The translations under genes were made by a program, and so were the position numbers. Positions 17,729-25,667 of a stretch of 40,752 bases of DNA are shown piece by piece. The notes under the pieces were generated by a model, which saw only the letters and a list, made by a program, of their open reading frames with translations, ran no database searches and was not told the DNA's origin. The stretch covers positions 1-40,752 of the forward strand of contig CAJTTB010000023.1 of assembly GCA_910579175.1 (NCBI GenBank), in the 5' to 3' direction. How positions within the stretch are numbered: the first letter of the stretch is position 1; every line of letters begins with the position of its first letter. This DNA is from an uncultured Oscillospiraceae bacterium (GTDB lineage: Bacteria; Bacillota; Clostridia; Oscillospirales; Ruminococcaceae).

Positions 17729-17757
17729 CTAGCTGGTACTAAAATCGTACCAGCTAG
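17729..17757 (-). terminator. Terminator of lipoprotein module 2
   Basis: The stem CTAGCTGGTAC / GTACCAGCTAG is followed by a T-rich tail on the minus strand, 11 bases after the lipoprotein B stop. It holds the same position as the module 1 terminator but differs in sequence. Confidence 0.8.
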
Positions 17758-17767
17758 GACTTTTTTA

Positions 17768-18454
17768 TTAAGAATTTTGATATTCGTTACAAATCTCAAT
17801 CATTTGTTCTAAAGTAAACTGTGGGTTGGAAGAAGCATCTGGATCTTCATTTATATATGTACTGGTTGGGGGATAAAAGTTTGGCTCTGGTTCATCCCTT
17901 GAAAATCCACCCCCTGCATTTAGTTCATACCTGCCCATAAAGCCACCTACAGTAACATATTCGCCTGTTGGATCATCTTTTTGTAAGAATAAAATATATT
18001 GTTTGTGATCTTGTATAAATGGGACATTGTGAAGATTATATTCAACATACTGCCCTAGATATTCTTTTTCAATTTCCTTAAAAAATATTTTGCAATAATC
18101 TTCATAAGGAACGACACCTCCACCTCCAAAAACAGTAATCACTTCTTCATCTGTTTGACCATAAAGAACTTGATCAATTGTAAAATCTGTATAATTGTAA
18201 ATAGAACGGTTTTCCAAATTTGAAGCAGATCGATTGACGTCGGCGGTTGCCAAAACAACCAATTCAGACTCCTCTAATAATTCTATTGGTCCATCGTAAG
18301 ATCTTTCATAACATGCTTGAACACTTGATTTTATAATCTCTTCTGTTCCCAGTATTTCATTAGTATTGCACGCCTCTTTGGCAGAAGGCTTTGTTTGACA
18401 AGAACTGCACAACAACATAACTGCCATCATTGCAATTATAAGCTTCTTTTTCAT
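17768..18454 (-). CDS. Paralogous lipoprotein B, paired with the intact protease
   Basis: Exported protein of 228 residues with a signal peptide ending in LLCSSC, homologous throughout to lipoproteins A and C. It starts 11 bases after the stop codon of the protease gene, with TAGGAGGG before the ATG, so the two are surely co-transcribed and this is the complete two-gene module. Codons for GFMGRYELNAGGGF to the end are identical to lipoprotein A at the DNA level. The family is unknown to me. A secreted protease followed by a membrane-anchored partner suggests a substrate, chaperone or inhibitor role, none of which is shown by motifs. Confidence 0.87.
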   Translation of the reverse strand: MKKKLIIAMMAVMLLCSSCQTKPSAKEACNTNEILGTEEIIKSSVQACYERSYDGPIELLEESELVVLATADVNRSASNLENRSIYNYTDFTIDQVLYGQTDEEVITVFGGGGVVPYEDYCKIFFKEIEKEYLGQYVEYNLHNVPFIQDHKQYILFLQKDDPTGEYVTVGGFMGRYELNAGGGFSRDEPEPNFYPPTSTYINEDPDASSNPQFTLEQMIEICNEYQNS

Positions 18455-18465
18455 AAAAATCCCTC

Positions 18466-19644
18466 CTAATTATACAAATGTCTCAATGTTGTCAAATCTT
18501 CTGGAGTTGGCTTTATTTCGTGGTTTGTTTGTTTATGAAAGGGGCAAACAACAGAATCCCAATCTGGATTGTGTCCCAACCCTACTGCATGACCAATTTC
18601 ATGTCCTATAACATTTTTTTGATTGGTCAGATCAAACTGTAAAATATTAGAATCATAGTTGAGATCTATTGTCATAGAACCCCAATTATTATCTTTATCT
18701 TTCTTGTCATAATTAGTAACAGCAAGTACTTTTTCCTCATACATTTGTGTAGTTTTTCCAAATGTGAGATGGGGATTAAAAATGTTTTTTTGCAATGTTG
18801 TATAAGAGTTATTATTATTCCATTGTTCACAAGCAGCTGCTACAATATTAATTACATCTTGTTCTATAGCATAAGTAATATACTTTATTTTTTGAGGATT
18901 TCCATTAAATTTTTTGCAGCCAAGATCAAAATATCCCTCACTACATTTTTCAGTTGTACAACTGGCATTCTCTGGATCCCAAACACCGTTGGCATCTACA
19001 TAATAGTATTTTTTATTATCAGTCGTAACCCATTGTTTCGTTAACATCGCGCCACTTTTTCCAACAAAATAGTATTTGCCATCAGTTTTAACCCATTTAT
19101 TGATTAACATCGCACCGGTGTCACCATAATAGTACCAATTTGTTCCTGTTCCTTTTTTCCAAGCATTCATATACATGGAACCAAGTGGATGATCAGGACT
19201 TGCCACTTCTGTCAGGTAATACCAATTTGCCTGATAGGTAATATTTCCTGTTGCCATATACCCATCTGCTTTGAAATAATACCAATAGTTATCAATTACT
19301 TCCCATTTATCTTTGGGATAGGTGCCGTTTGGATACTGGAACCACCAGCCAGTATTATCCTGTTTCCAAGTGCCACCACTAGGAGTGGATAAGATAGGCA
19401 TAGTACCATCACTATCTGCTGGTGAATAGGTGGAATTGTCTTGTGTGATTACTAAGATTTTTTCTCCTGGGTCAAAAACGACACCATCAATAATCTGTGC
19501 CTCTGTTACAGTGTATTCTGCGTTCTGCTGAATGTTCATGGTTGGCGTTTCTGCAAAGGTACAAACAGATAGTGATGCAGCCAGACAGACTGCCAAAGCA
19601 GCACTGATCAGCTTGCGTTTCCAATTTCTTTTTTGCTGATTCAT
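18466..19644 (-). CDS. Secreted metzincin-like protease with cell-wall-binding repeats
   Basis: Exported protein of 392 residues. The signal peptide (about 1-31) ends in SVCTFAETP. Residues 90-225 hold aromatic cell-wall or glucan-binding repeats (TGWWFQYPNGTYPKDKW, NYWYYFKADGYM, NWYYYGDTGAMLINKWV, GKYYFVGKSGAML). The C-terminal catalytic domain (about 245-392) carries the zinc motif HEIGHAVGLGH with H348, E349, H352 and H358. The end (TPEDLTTLRHLYN) is typical of matrixins (M10). The Met-turn methionine expected after the third histidine is absent: the segment reads SVVCPFH. GAAGGA lies 9 bases before ATG 19644; a GTG 7 codons upstream precedes that site and is rejected. Lipoprotein B follows after 11 bases. 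Confidence 0.9.
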   Translation of the reverse strand: MNQQKRNWKRKLISAALAVCLAASLSVCTFAETPTMNIQQNAEYTVTEAQIIDGVVFDPGEKILVITQDNSTYSPADSDGTMPILSTPSGGTWKQDNTGWWFQYPNGTYPKDKWEVIDNYWYYFKADGYMATGNITYQANWYYLTEVASPDHPLGSMYMNAWKKGTGTNWYYYGDTGAMLINKWVKTDGKYYFVGKSGAMLTKQWVTTDNKKYYYVDANGVWDPENASCTTEKCSEGYFDLGCKKFNGNPQKIKYITYAIEQDVINIVAAACEQWNNNNSYTTLQKNIFNPHLTFGKTTQMYEEKVLAVTNYDKKDKDNNWGSMTIDLNYDSNILQFDLTNQKNVIGHEIGHAVGLGHNPDWDSVVCPFHKQTNHEIKPTPEDLTTLRHLYN

Positions 19645-19665
19645 TTTATTTCGTCCTTCTTTCAC

Positions 19666-19969
19666 AAATTGATGTTATAGCACCGGTCCTATAGGAATGA
19701 ATCATACCACTATTTTCCAACTACGGCAATATTAATATAGAAAGTTTAGACATAATTACAAAATAACTCAAAAAATTAAATAAAAATTAGCAAACATACA
19801 GAAAAATAATTTTAATTATATTATTAATAGTAATATACAGAATATTTTTTATATTTTTTAACTTTTTATCTAATAAATCCTTCAAAAATACTAAAACTCA
19901 AATGAAAGCTTGATATCATAAAAGAATTCGACATAAAAAATAATCTGGCAAAATCCTGGTTAGAACCAA
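19666..19969 (-). other. Conserved AT-rich upstream block of the modules
   Basis: The region before the intact protease (to about 19780) matches the regions before the two scars (about 17555-17660 and 20765-20880). Shared elements include a TTGATGTTATAGCA-like piece next to the start and, further up, a near-constant ATATTGCC motif. I infer a common promoter or regulatory block, but could not place -35 and -10 boxes with confidence. The part nearest 19960 carries a weak hairpin that may terminate module 3. Confidence 0.5.
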
Positions 19970-20602
19970 CTAAGAGTTTTGATATTCTTTATAAAATTCC
20001 GTTATTTGTTCCAAAGTAAACTGCGGATCAGAGGAAGCATCTGAAAATCCACCCTCTTCATTTAAAATATATCTATATCTACTCTCGGAACTACTTACAG
20101 TATAATATTTGTTTTCTGATTCATCTTTTCGTAGGAATAAAACATATTGTTTATGATCTTGTATAAATGGACCACTGTCAATCTTAAATTCAACATATTT
20201 TCCTAGATGTTTTATGTTAATTTCATCACCAAACATTTTGCGATAATCTAGATAAGGAATAACACCACCACTTTCAAAAACGGTAATGACTTCTTCATCT
20301 GTTTGACCATAAAAAACTTGGTCAATTGTAAAATTCGTACAATTGCTTACAGATTGGTTTTCATAATCTGCAATAGATCGATTGACGTCAGAGGTTGCTA
20401 AAACAACCAACTCAGATTCCTCTACTAAATTTATTGGTTCCCCATAAATTTTCAAAGCACATACAATAGCGTCTTGTGGAAAAACCTCTTTTGTTGCTAA
20501 TACTTGATTGGTATAGCTCACTTCCCTGGGGGGAAGTTTTGCTTGGCAAGAGCTACATAACAACATAACTGCCATCAGTGCAATCATCATTTTCTTTTTC
20601 AT
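19970..20602 (-). CDS. Paralogous lipoprotein C of the protease/lipoprotein array
   Basis: Exported protein of 210 residues with a signal peptide ending in LLCSSC. It aligns with lipoprotein B along its length (ESELVVLATSDVNR, FTIDQVFYGQTDEEVITVFESGGV, PFIQDHKQYVLFL) but lacks the roughly 20-residue RDEPEPNFYPPTSTY segment near the C-terminus: GGFS joins directly to DASSDPQFTLEQ. It is therefore the most diverged copy, or it retains the form before an insertion. A fused remnant of both ends of the protease gene precedes it. TTAAGGGGGA lies before the ATG. Function unknown. Confidence 0.84.
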   Translation of the reverse strand: MKKKMMIALMAVMLLCSSCQAKLPPREVSYTNQVLATKEVFPQDAIVCALKIYGEPINLVEESELVVLATSDVNRSIADYENQSVSNCTNFTIDQVFYGQTDEEVITVFESGGVIPYLDYRKMFGDEINIKHLGKYVEFKIDSGPFIQDHKQYVLFLRKDESENKYYTVSSSESRYRYILNEEGGFSDASSDPQFTLEQITEFYKEYQNS

Positions 20603-20617
20603 AAAAATCCCCCTTAA

Positions 20618-20764
20618 TCATCCAAATATCTTACTGTTGTCAAAGCCTCTGGGACTTGTACAAAGGTATAAACAGATAGTGATACAGCCAGACAGCTTGC
20701 CAAAACAGTACGGATCAGTTTCCGTTTCCGACTTCTTTTTTTGCTGTTCCATTTTCTTTTTCAT
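20618..20764 (-). pseudogene. Protease gene reduced to its two ends, upstream of lipoprotein C
   Basis: The 5' part (about 20655-20764) matches the signal-peptide region of the intact protease gene but has one extra A in an A run that shifts the frame. The 3' part (about 20611-20652) matches the last 40 bases of the protease gene, including its stop region and the ribosome binding site of the lipoprotein. The roughly 1.1 kb between is deleted. What remains is a 48-codon frame ending just before the lipoprotein start. This shows that module 3 once had the same protease-lipoprotein arrangement. Confidence 0.82.
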
Positions 20765-20994
20765 AAATCAATGATATCGTACTGGTTTTATATAATTAAA
20801 TTATATGCTTAATTTCTGCTATTGGCAATATTTTTGTAAAAAGTTTGTATACAATTATAAAATAATATAAAAAATTTAGGTATTAATTTATAAATATCCA
20901 GTAAAATAGTATTTATTTTATTACTATTGATAATTCACAAAAATCTTTATTTGCTTTTTTTGAAAACTTTTATCTAGTAAACTGTTGAAAAACA

Positions 20995-21023
20995 TTGAAA
21001 TAAAGATAAAAATCCGGTATAAT
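20995..21023 (+). promoter_or_regulatory. Promoter of ilvBN
   Basis: TTGAAA, a 17-base spacer, then TATAAT. The predicted start near 21030 leaves a leader of only about 37 bases, too short for a T-box or leader-peptide attenuator. Confidence 0.7.
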
Positions 21024-21066
21024 AAAATCATTCTTATCAAAAAGCAAATAGAAAGGGTGTTGGCAA

Positions 21067-22683
21067 ATGATAACAGTTGCACAGGCTATGGTAAAATGTT
21101 TGGAGGAGGAAAAAATTACAACCGTCTTTGGTTATCCAGGCGCAGCAATTTGTCCTTTTTATGATGCTTTATCAAAAAGTCAGATTCGACATATTTTGGT
21201 GCGCCAAGAGCAAAATGCAGGGCATGCTGCCAGCGGATATGCCAGAATAACTGGAAAACCAGCAGTTTGTATTGCGACCTCTGGACCGGGTGCACTCAAT
21301 TTAATTACTGCAATTGCCACTGCTTATATGGATTCCATTCCAATGGTAATTATTACTGGTCAAGTTTCCAGGGAATTATTAGGACGCGATGTCTTCCAAG
21401 AAGCAGATATTACTGGTGCAGTAGAACCATTTATCAAATACAGTTATATTGTCAAGGACGCCACCCAAATTGCTAGAATTGTAAAAGAATCCTTTTATTT
21501 GGCGGGAACTGGACGTCCAGGTCCAGTTTTAATCGATGTGCCAATGGACGTACAGACCGAAAAAATTTCATTTTCCTATCCTGAAACAGTACATTTAAGA
21601 AGTTATAAACCTACTATCAATGGACATCCCGGACAGATTAAGCGCGCAATGACCGCTTTAAAAAATGCAAAGCGTCCATTGATTTTGGCAGGCGGTGGCG
21701 TATTTGGTGCCAAAGCAACTGCTGAGTTATATGAATTTTCAAATGCCTGCAATATTCCAATTGTATCCACCATGATGGGAATCAGTGCAGTGCCCAGCAA
21801 CCACCCTTTATACTTTGGTATGTTGGGTATGCATGGGGTAAAAGCTGCCAATGTGGCAGTTCGCCAAGCAGATGTACTATTGCTTGCAGGCGCTAGAGCA
21901 GGAGATAGAGCAGTGAAATCTCCCAAATCGGTCAGCGATGACAAAAAGATTATTCACATTGATATTGACCCAGCAGAAATCGGAAAAAATTTAGATACTC
22001 ATATCCCAATTGTAGGGGATTTAAAAAATATTCTAGCGGATATGATTGCGAAGGCTGTTCCAATCCACTGTGAAGAATGGATTACATCTTTACAGGAAAT
22101 TCAACAAAAACAATCTTCTCGCACACAATGTGATACAAACTATGTAAATCCAAAATTACTGTTGCATCAATTATTTGAAAAGGCGCCAGATAATACTGTT
22201 GTGGTAGCAGATGTAGGACAAAATCAAATCTGGACAGCCAACCAGTTTTCTGTTCCAAATGGAAGATTTTTGACTTCTGGAGGAATGGGGACCATGGGTT
22301 ATTCTATTCCGGCGGCAGTTGGTGCAAAACTTGCAGCGCCACACCGTACAGTAATCTCTGTATGTGGCGACGGTTCTTTTCAGATGCAGATGATGGAATT
22401 GGGTACCATTCAACAAAATCAGATTCCATTAAAGATGATTGTTATGACCAATCATTATCTGGGTATGGTTAGAGAATTACAGGAAAAAAATTATGCGGGA
22501 AATGAAATGGCAGTGGATTTGACGGGTAGTCCTAACATTACCCAGTTGGCACGATCTTATGGAATCCAGGCAAACTGTATTCATTCCATCGAACAGGCAG
22601 AACAGATATTAGATGAGTTTTTACATTCTGACAAACCATATTTATTGGAATGTATGGTAAATCCATCAGAATCTACTTTATAG
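21067..22683 (+). CDS. ilvB: Acetolactate synthase large (catalytic) subunit
   Basis: Thiamine-diphosphate enzyme that condenses two pyruvates, or pyruvate and 2-ketobutyrate, in the first shared step of valine, leucine and isoleucine synthesis. The 538-residue length is normal. The cofactor-activating glutamate is E48 in VRQEQNAGHAASGYAR. The central FAD/Rossmann-like domain begins near LILAGGGV. The ThDP motif is CGDGSFQMQMMELGT and continues to NHYLGMVRE. The regulatory subunit gene follows 14 bases after its stop, so this is the biosynthetic rather than the catabolic (AlsS) type. ilvC and ilvD are not adjacent; a terminator follows ilvN. Confidence 0.96.
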   Translation: MITVAQAMVKCLEEEKITTVFGYPGAAICPFYDALSKSQIRHILVRQEQNAGHAASGYARITGKPAVCIATSGPGALNLITAIATAYMDSIPMVIITGQVSRELLGRDVFQEADITGAVEPFIKYSYIVKDATQIARIVKESFYLAGTGRPGPVLIDVPMDVQTEKISFSYPETVHLRSYKPTINGHPGQIKRAMTALKNAKRPLILAGGGVFGAKATAELYEFSNACNIPIVSTMMGISAVPSNHPLYFGMLGMHGVKAANVAVRQADVLLLAGARAGDRAVKSPKSVSDDKKIIHIDIDPAEIGKNLDTHIPIVGDLKNILADMIAKAVPIHCEEWITSLQEIQQKQSSRTQCDTNYVNPKLLLHQLFEKAPDNTVVVADVGQNQIWTANQFSVPNGRFLTSGGMGTMGYSIPAAVGAKLAAPHRTVISVCGDGSFQMQMMELGTIQQNQIPLKMIVMTNHYLGMVRELQEKNYAGNEMAVDLTGSPNITQLARSYGIQANCIHSIEQAEQILDEFLHSDKPYLLECMVNPSESTL

Positions 22684-22697
22684 AAAGGAATCATTCT

Positions 22698-23213
22698 ATG
22701 AAACATACAATTTCAATTCTAGTGGAAAATCATGCGGGTGTTCTTTCTAGAATTTCTGGTCTATTTTCTCGGCGTGGGTTTAACATTGACAGTTTAGCGG
22801 TTGGTATTACCGATGATCCTACAATTTCTAGGGTAACGATTATTGTCAATGGCGATGATTATACTGTGGAACAGGTTGAGAAGCAATTAAACAAATTAGT
22901 AGACGTCATTAAATTAAAGAGTTTTGTCTCAGATGAAACAATTAGCAGAGAATTGATGTTGGTAAAGGTGTCCAGCACTTCTCAAACTAGGGGAGAAATC
23001 ATCGATATTGCCAGGGTAATGCAATCTAAAATTTCAGATATTACCCCAAGTAGTATTACAATTGAGATTTCAGATACCACTGACCGATTAGAGATTTTAC
23101 AGGAATTGCTCAAACCTTATGGTATTTTAGAAATCACCAGAACAGGTACAATCGCCTTACAAAAGGGCAACGAAACCATTTATGGAAAACAATCGTCAAT
23201 GGATATCCATTGA
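22698..23213 (+). CDS. ilvN: Acetolactate synthase small (regulatory) subunit
   Basis: Regulatory partner of the preceding IlvB, activating it and giving feedback control by valine. It has 171 residues with an N-terminal ACT domain (KHTISILVENHAGVLSRISGLFSRRGFNIDS in outline, with the Gly/Asn loop that binds valine) and the usual C-terminal domain (SKISDITPSSITIEISDT). GAAAGGAATC precedes ATG 22698; in-frame codons upstream lie inside ilvB and are rejected. Confidence 0.95.
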   Translation: MKHTISILVENHAGVLSRISGLFSRRGFNIDSLAVGITDDPTISRVTIIVNGDDYTVEQVEKQLNKLVDVIKLKSFVSDETISRELMLVKVSSTSQTRGEIIDIARVMQSKISDITPSSITIEISDTTDRLEILQELLKPYGILEITRTGTIALQKGNETIYGKQSSMDIH

Positions 23214-23237
23214 TAAAAATCACTTTTTATCCTATAG

Positions 23238-23272
23238 AAAAAGGAGCTGTTTTTTTAAACAGCTCCTTTTTT
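23238..23272. terminator. Bidirectional terminator between ilvN and the DUF454 gene
   Basis: The stem AAAAAGGAGCTGTTT / AAACAGCTCCTTTTTT serves both convergent units and slightly overlaps the stop of the DUF454 gene. Confidence 0.9.
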
Positions 23273-23666
23273 AAGGATAATCTTTTTTCACTGGATAGGA
23301 TTCTTTTTTCCTCTTTACACCAAAAATAAAGTAAAAAATATGAAATATCCAAACACAAGCAAGCACTATTCTTCCCACAACAATTTGATCCATCATAACA
23401 AAGCCAATTGACATCGAAATGGTCACAACTATCATAATGCGAATTTTGGTTTTCCAGGTCATTCCTTGTCCTTTTACAAAACTTTCTAGATTGTTCTGAT
23501 AGAGTTTTGTATGGATAAACCAATGGTGTAATCGTTGAGAGCTTCTGGCAAAGCAAAAACCTGCTAGTAATAAAAATGGAAATGTTGGAAGAATTGGCAA
23601 AATTGCTCCAAGTACACCAAGACCCAATCCAATACAGCCCAAAATAATATATAAAAATTTACGCAT
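23271..23666 (-). CDS. DUF454 (YbaN-type) inner-membrane protein
   Basis: Membrane protein of 131 residues of the DUF454 family: N-terminal helix LYIILGCIGLGLGVLGAILPILPTFPFLLLAGFCFARSS-type segment, the characteristic RLHHWF and a C-terminal pair of helices ending in VKRKKE. The start ATG overlaps the stop of the YgbA gene (ATGCGTAA), so translation is probably coupled; TTGGAG lies about 10 bases before it. It is the last gene of the ABC-YgbA operon. The function of DUF454 is not established. Confidence 0.9.
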   Translation of the reverse strand: MRKFLYIILGCIGLGLGVLGAILPILPTFPFLLLAGFCFARSSQRLHHWFIHTKLYQNNLESFVKGQGMTWKTKIRIMIVVTISMSIGFVMMDQIVVGRIVLACVWIFHIFYFIFGVKRKKESYPVKKDYP

Positions 23667-24006
23667 CTTTACAACGCTCCAATCTTTTTTTCTCATTTTT
23701 ACATTCAATCATATGATAAATCGCGACAATAGGGTGATAAAATAACATTCTAGGACCAGAAAAACGCATGACTTCACGAATTTTTTGACGCATTTGTGGT
23801 TGATAACAATGTATCTTACAATTGGAACAAAATGTCTTTGTTTCCATAAAGGGACATCTATCACTTTTCACATTGGCATATTCGTTTAGCTGTTGACATT
23901 CTGGGCAAAGACCATGTTTGCTATGGTGTCGCTTTCTACAATAAAGTGCTATCATTTGAGAAACCAGTATCTTTTCTCGAGTGCGCTTATTTTCGATGTA
24001 TTTCAT
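23659..24006 (-). CDS. YgbA family (nitrous oxide-stimulated promoter) protein
   Basis: Cysteine-rich cytoplasmic protein of 115 residues matching the YgbA_NO family. Visible are MIALYCRKRHHSKHGLCPEC, CPFMETKTFCSNCKIHCYQP and the invariant MRFSGPRMLFYHPIVAIYH. The cysteines (CxxC, then CxxCxxxC) suggest a metal or Fe-S site. In enterobacteria ygbA belongs to the NO-responsive NsrR regulon; whether the same stimulus applies here is inference. It overlaps the CydC-like gene by the ATGA-type junction at 24006 and the DUF454 gene by 8 bases, so the operon is tightly coupled. Confidence 0.92.
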   Translation of the reverse strand: MKYIENKRTREKILVSQMIALYCRKRHHSKHGLCPECQQLNEYANVKSDRCPFMETKTFCSNCKIHCYQPQMRQKIREVMRFSGPRMLFYHPIVAIYHMIECKNEKKRLERCKDA

Positions 24007-25667
24007 TAACTAATTCTCCCATGCTCTACAGAATAGACAGTGTCAGTGATTCTCATAGTGGATTGTCTATGAGAAATCAATACAATGGTTTTTCCAGCTC
24101 GTTGTTGTTGTAAGGATTTTAAAATAACTGCTTCATTTAAACTGTCTAAATTGCTGGTGGGTTCATCCAATAATAAAAATGGTGCATCGTGCAAAAATGC
24201 CCTTGCCAATCCAAGACGTTGACGCTCTCCTCCTGAAAGGGTATCTCCCAACTCCCCAACTGGTGTTTGATATCCATTGGGTAAACTCATAATAAAGTCA
24301 TGTACAGATGCCTTTTTACAGGCAATTTCCAACTCCTGTTGAGAGGCGTCTAATTTTGCAATACGCAGATTATTGGCAATACTATCATGAAATAGATGCG
24401 TTTCTTGTGTTACAAAACTCTCCATCTGTCGTAAATTTTGGGTATTGATTTGTTCAATTGGTGTATTGGAGATCTTAACTTTTCCCTGTTGTGTATTCCA
24501 AAATCGCATAAGTAATTTTAACAAAGTCGATTTTCCACTGCCACTTCTTCCCACAATTCCCACAATAGAATGTTGTAAAATCTCCATGGAGATGTCCGAA
24601 AGAATCACTTCATCACCATAAGAAAAGGTAACATGTTCTACACAGGCGCCAGAAAAATCACAAACAGGGTTTCCAGTGACCTCCTCTACGACAGGGGTTT
24701 CCTCTAAAATATCAAGTACACGATTGCCAGCAGCAAAGGTATTTTGTAACGTACTTCCCAGATTGGCAAGTGCAATTACAGGGCCAAAAGAACTCATCAA
24801 TGCAATCACAGGAATCAAAATGCCATCAAAGTTAATTTGATTTGATTGATATAACAAAACACAGACCAATAATATCATCAGGTCAAATAGTAAAATCACC
24901 GTATTGGTAATTGCTGTATTTTTTCCTGTTACCTGCTTCATTTGTTGTTCTTCAATCGAAAGTGCATCTGTTTTTTGGTCGATTTGTGTTAAGCGATCTT
25001 GACCCATTCCATATTGAATGGTTTCAGAAAGCCCACGTAGACTATCTAGTATAAAGCTACTGAAATCCCCTGATTTTGCTCGAAACTGAATACCAATATT
25101 ACCACTCAATTTAGAAATTATCGTGGGAATTACAATCCCAACCACCAAATATGCAACAAGTGCCAAAATCCCCAACAGAACATGATAACTTCCAATCAAT
25201 AGACATAAAATCAAACAAAATAAAAATGCAATGGCTGCCGGTGAAATGGTATGTGCATAAAACACTTCTAACAATTCAATATCTGAAGTAATTACAGAAA
25301 TGAGATTTCCTTTGTCTTTGCCTTCTAATTTAGCTGGAGATAACTTTCTAAGTGCCTGAAATACCTTATCACGAATCAATGCCAACAGTTTAAACGCAAT
25401 ATAGTGATTACAAGTCTGTTCAGCATAACGCAAAATACCTCGCAATACAGCAAAAATACAGACACAGACAAATATTGCACCAATCGAAATAGGTATCGAA
25501 AATTCCAATAGATTTAAAATAGCATATCCGCCAAAAATTGTGATAAAACAAGCACAGAGATGACCGAGTAACCCCATTAGAATCGCCAATATCATATAAC
25601 CTGTCAGTGGCTTGACCAAACCAATCAACTGTTTCATCACCAGAATATGACTTCTTCGATTCATCAA
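24006..25667 (-). CDS. ABC transporter, fused permease/ATPase, CydC-like subunit
   Basis: Half-transporter of 553 residues: six membrane helices (about 15-310), then a nucleotide-binding domain with Walker A GRSGSGKST, Q-loop ESFVTQETHLF, signature LSGGERQRLGLARA, Walker B FLLLDEP and a switch histidine in LISHRQ. It should pair with the CydD-like protein encoded just upstream; the genes overlap by 4 bases. In proteobacteria CydDC exports cysteine or glutathione and supports cytochrome bd assembly. No cydAB lies here, so a thiol-export or stress role is only inferred from the YgbA neighbour. Another exporter specificity is possible. Confidence 0.9.
   Translation of the reverse strand: MMNRRSHILVMKQLIGLVKPLTGYMILAILMGLLGHLCACFITIFGGYAILNLLEFSIPISIGAIFVCVCIFAVLRGILRYAEQTCNHYIAFKLLALIRDKVFQALRKLSPAKLEGKDKGNLISVITSDIELLEVFYAHTISPAAIAFLFCLILCLLIGSYHVLLGILALVAYLVVGIVIPTIISKLSGNIGIQFRAKSGDFSSFILDSLRGLSETIQYGMGQDRLTQIDQKTDALSIEEQQMKQVTGKNTAITNTVILLFDLMILLVCVLLYQSNQINFDGILIPVIALMSSFGPVIALANLGSTLQNTFAAGNRVLDILEETPVVEEVTGNPVCDFSGACVEHVTFSYGDEVILSDISMEILQHSIVGIVGRSGSGKSTLLKLLMRFWNTQQGKVKISNTPIEQINTQNLRQMESFVTQETHLFHDSIANNLRIAKLDASQQELEIACKKASVHDFIMSLPNGYQTPVGELGDTLSGGERQRLGLARAFLHDAPFLLLDEPTSNLDSLNEAVILKSLQQQRAGKTIVLISHRQSTMRITDTVYSVEHGRIS

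Noticed and set aside
20790..20994. Attenuator or T-box in front of ilvB
   Set aside because: The promoter at 20995-21023 leaves only about 37 bases of leader, with no terminator hairpin before the gene.
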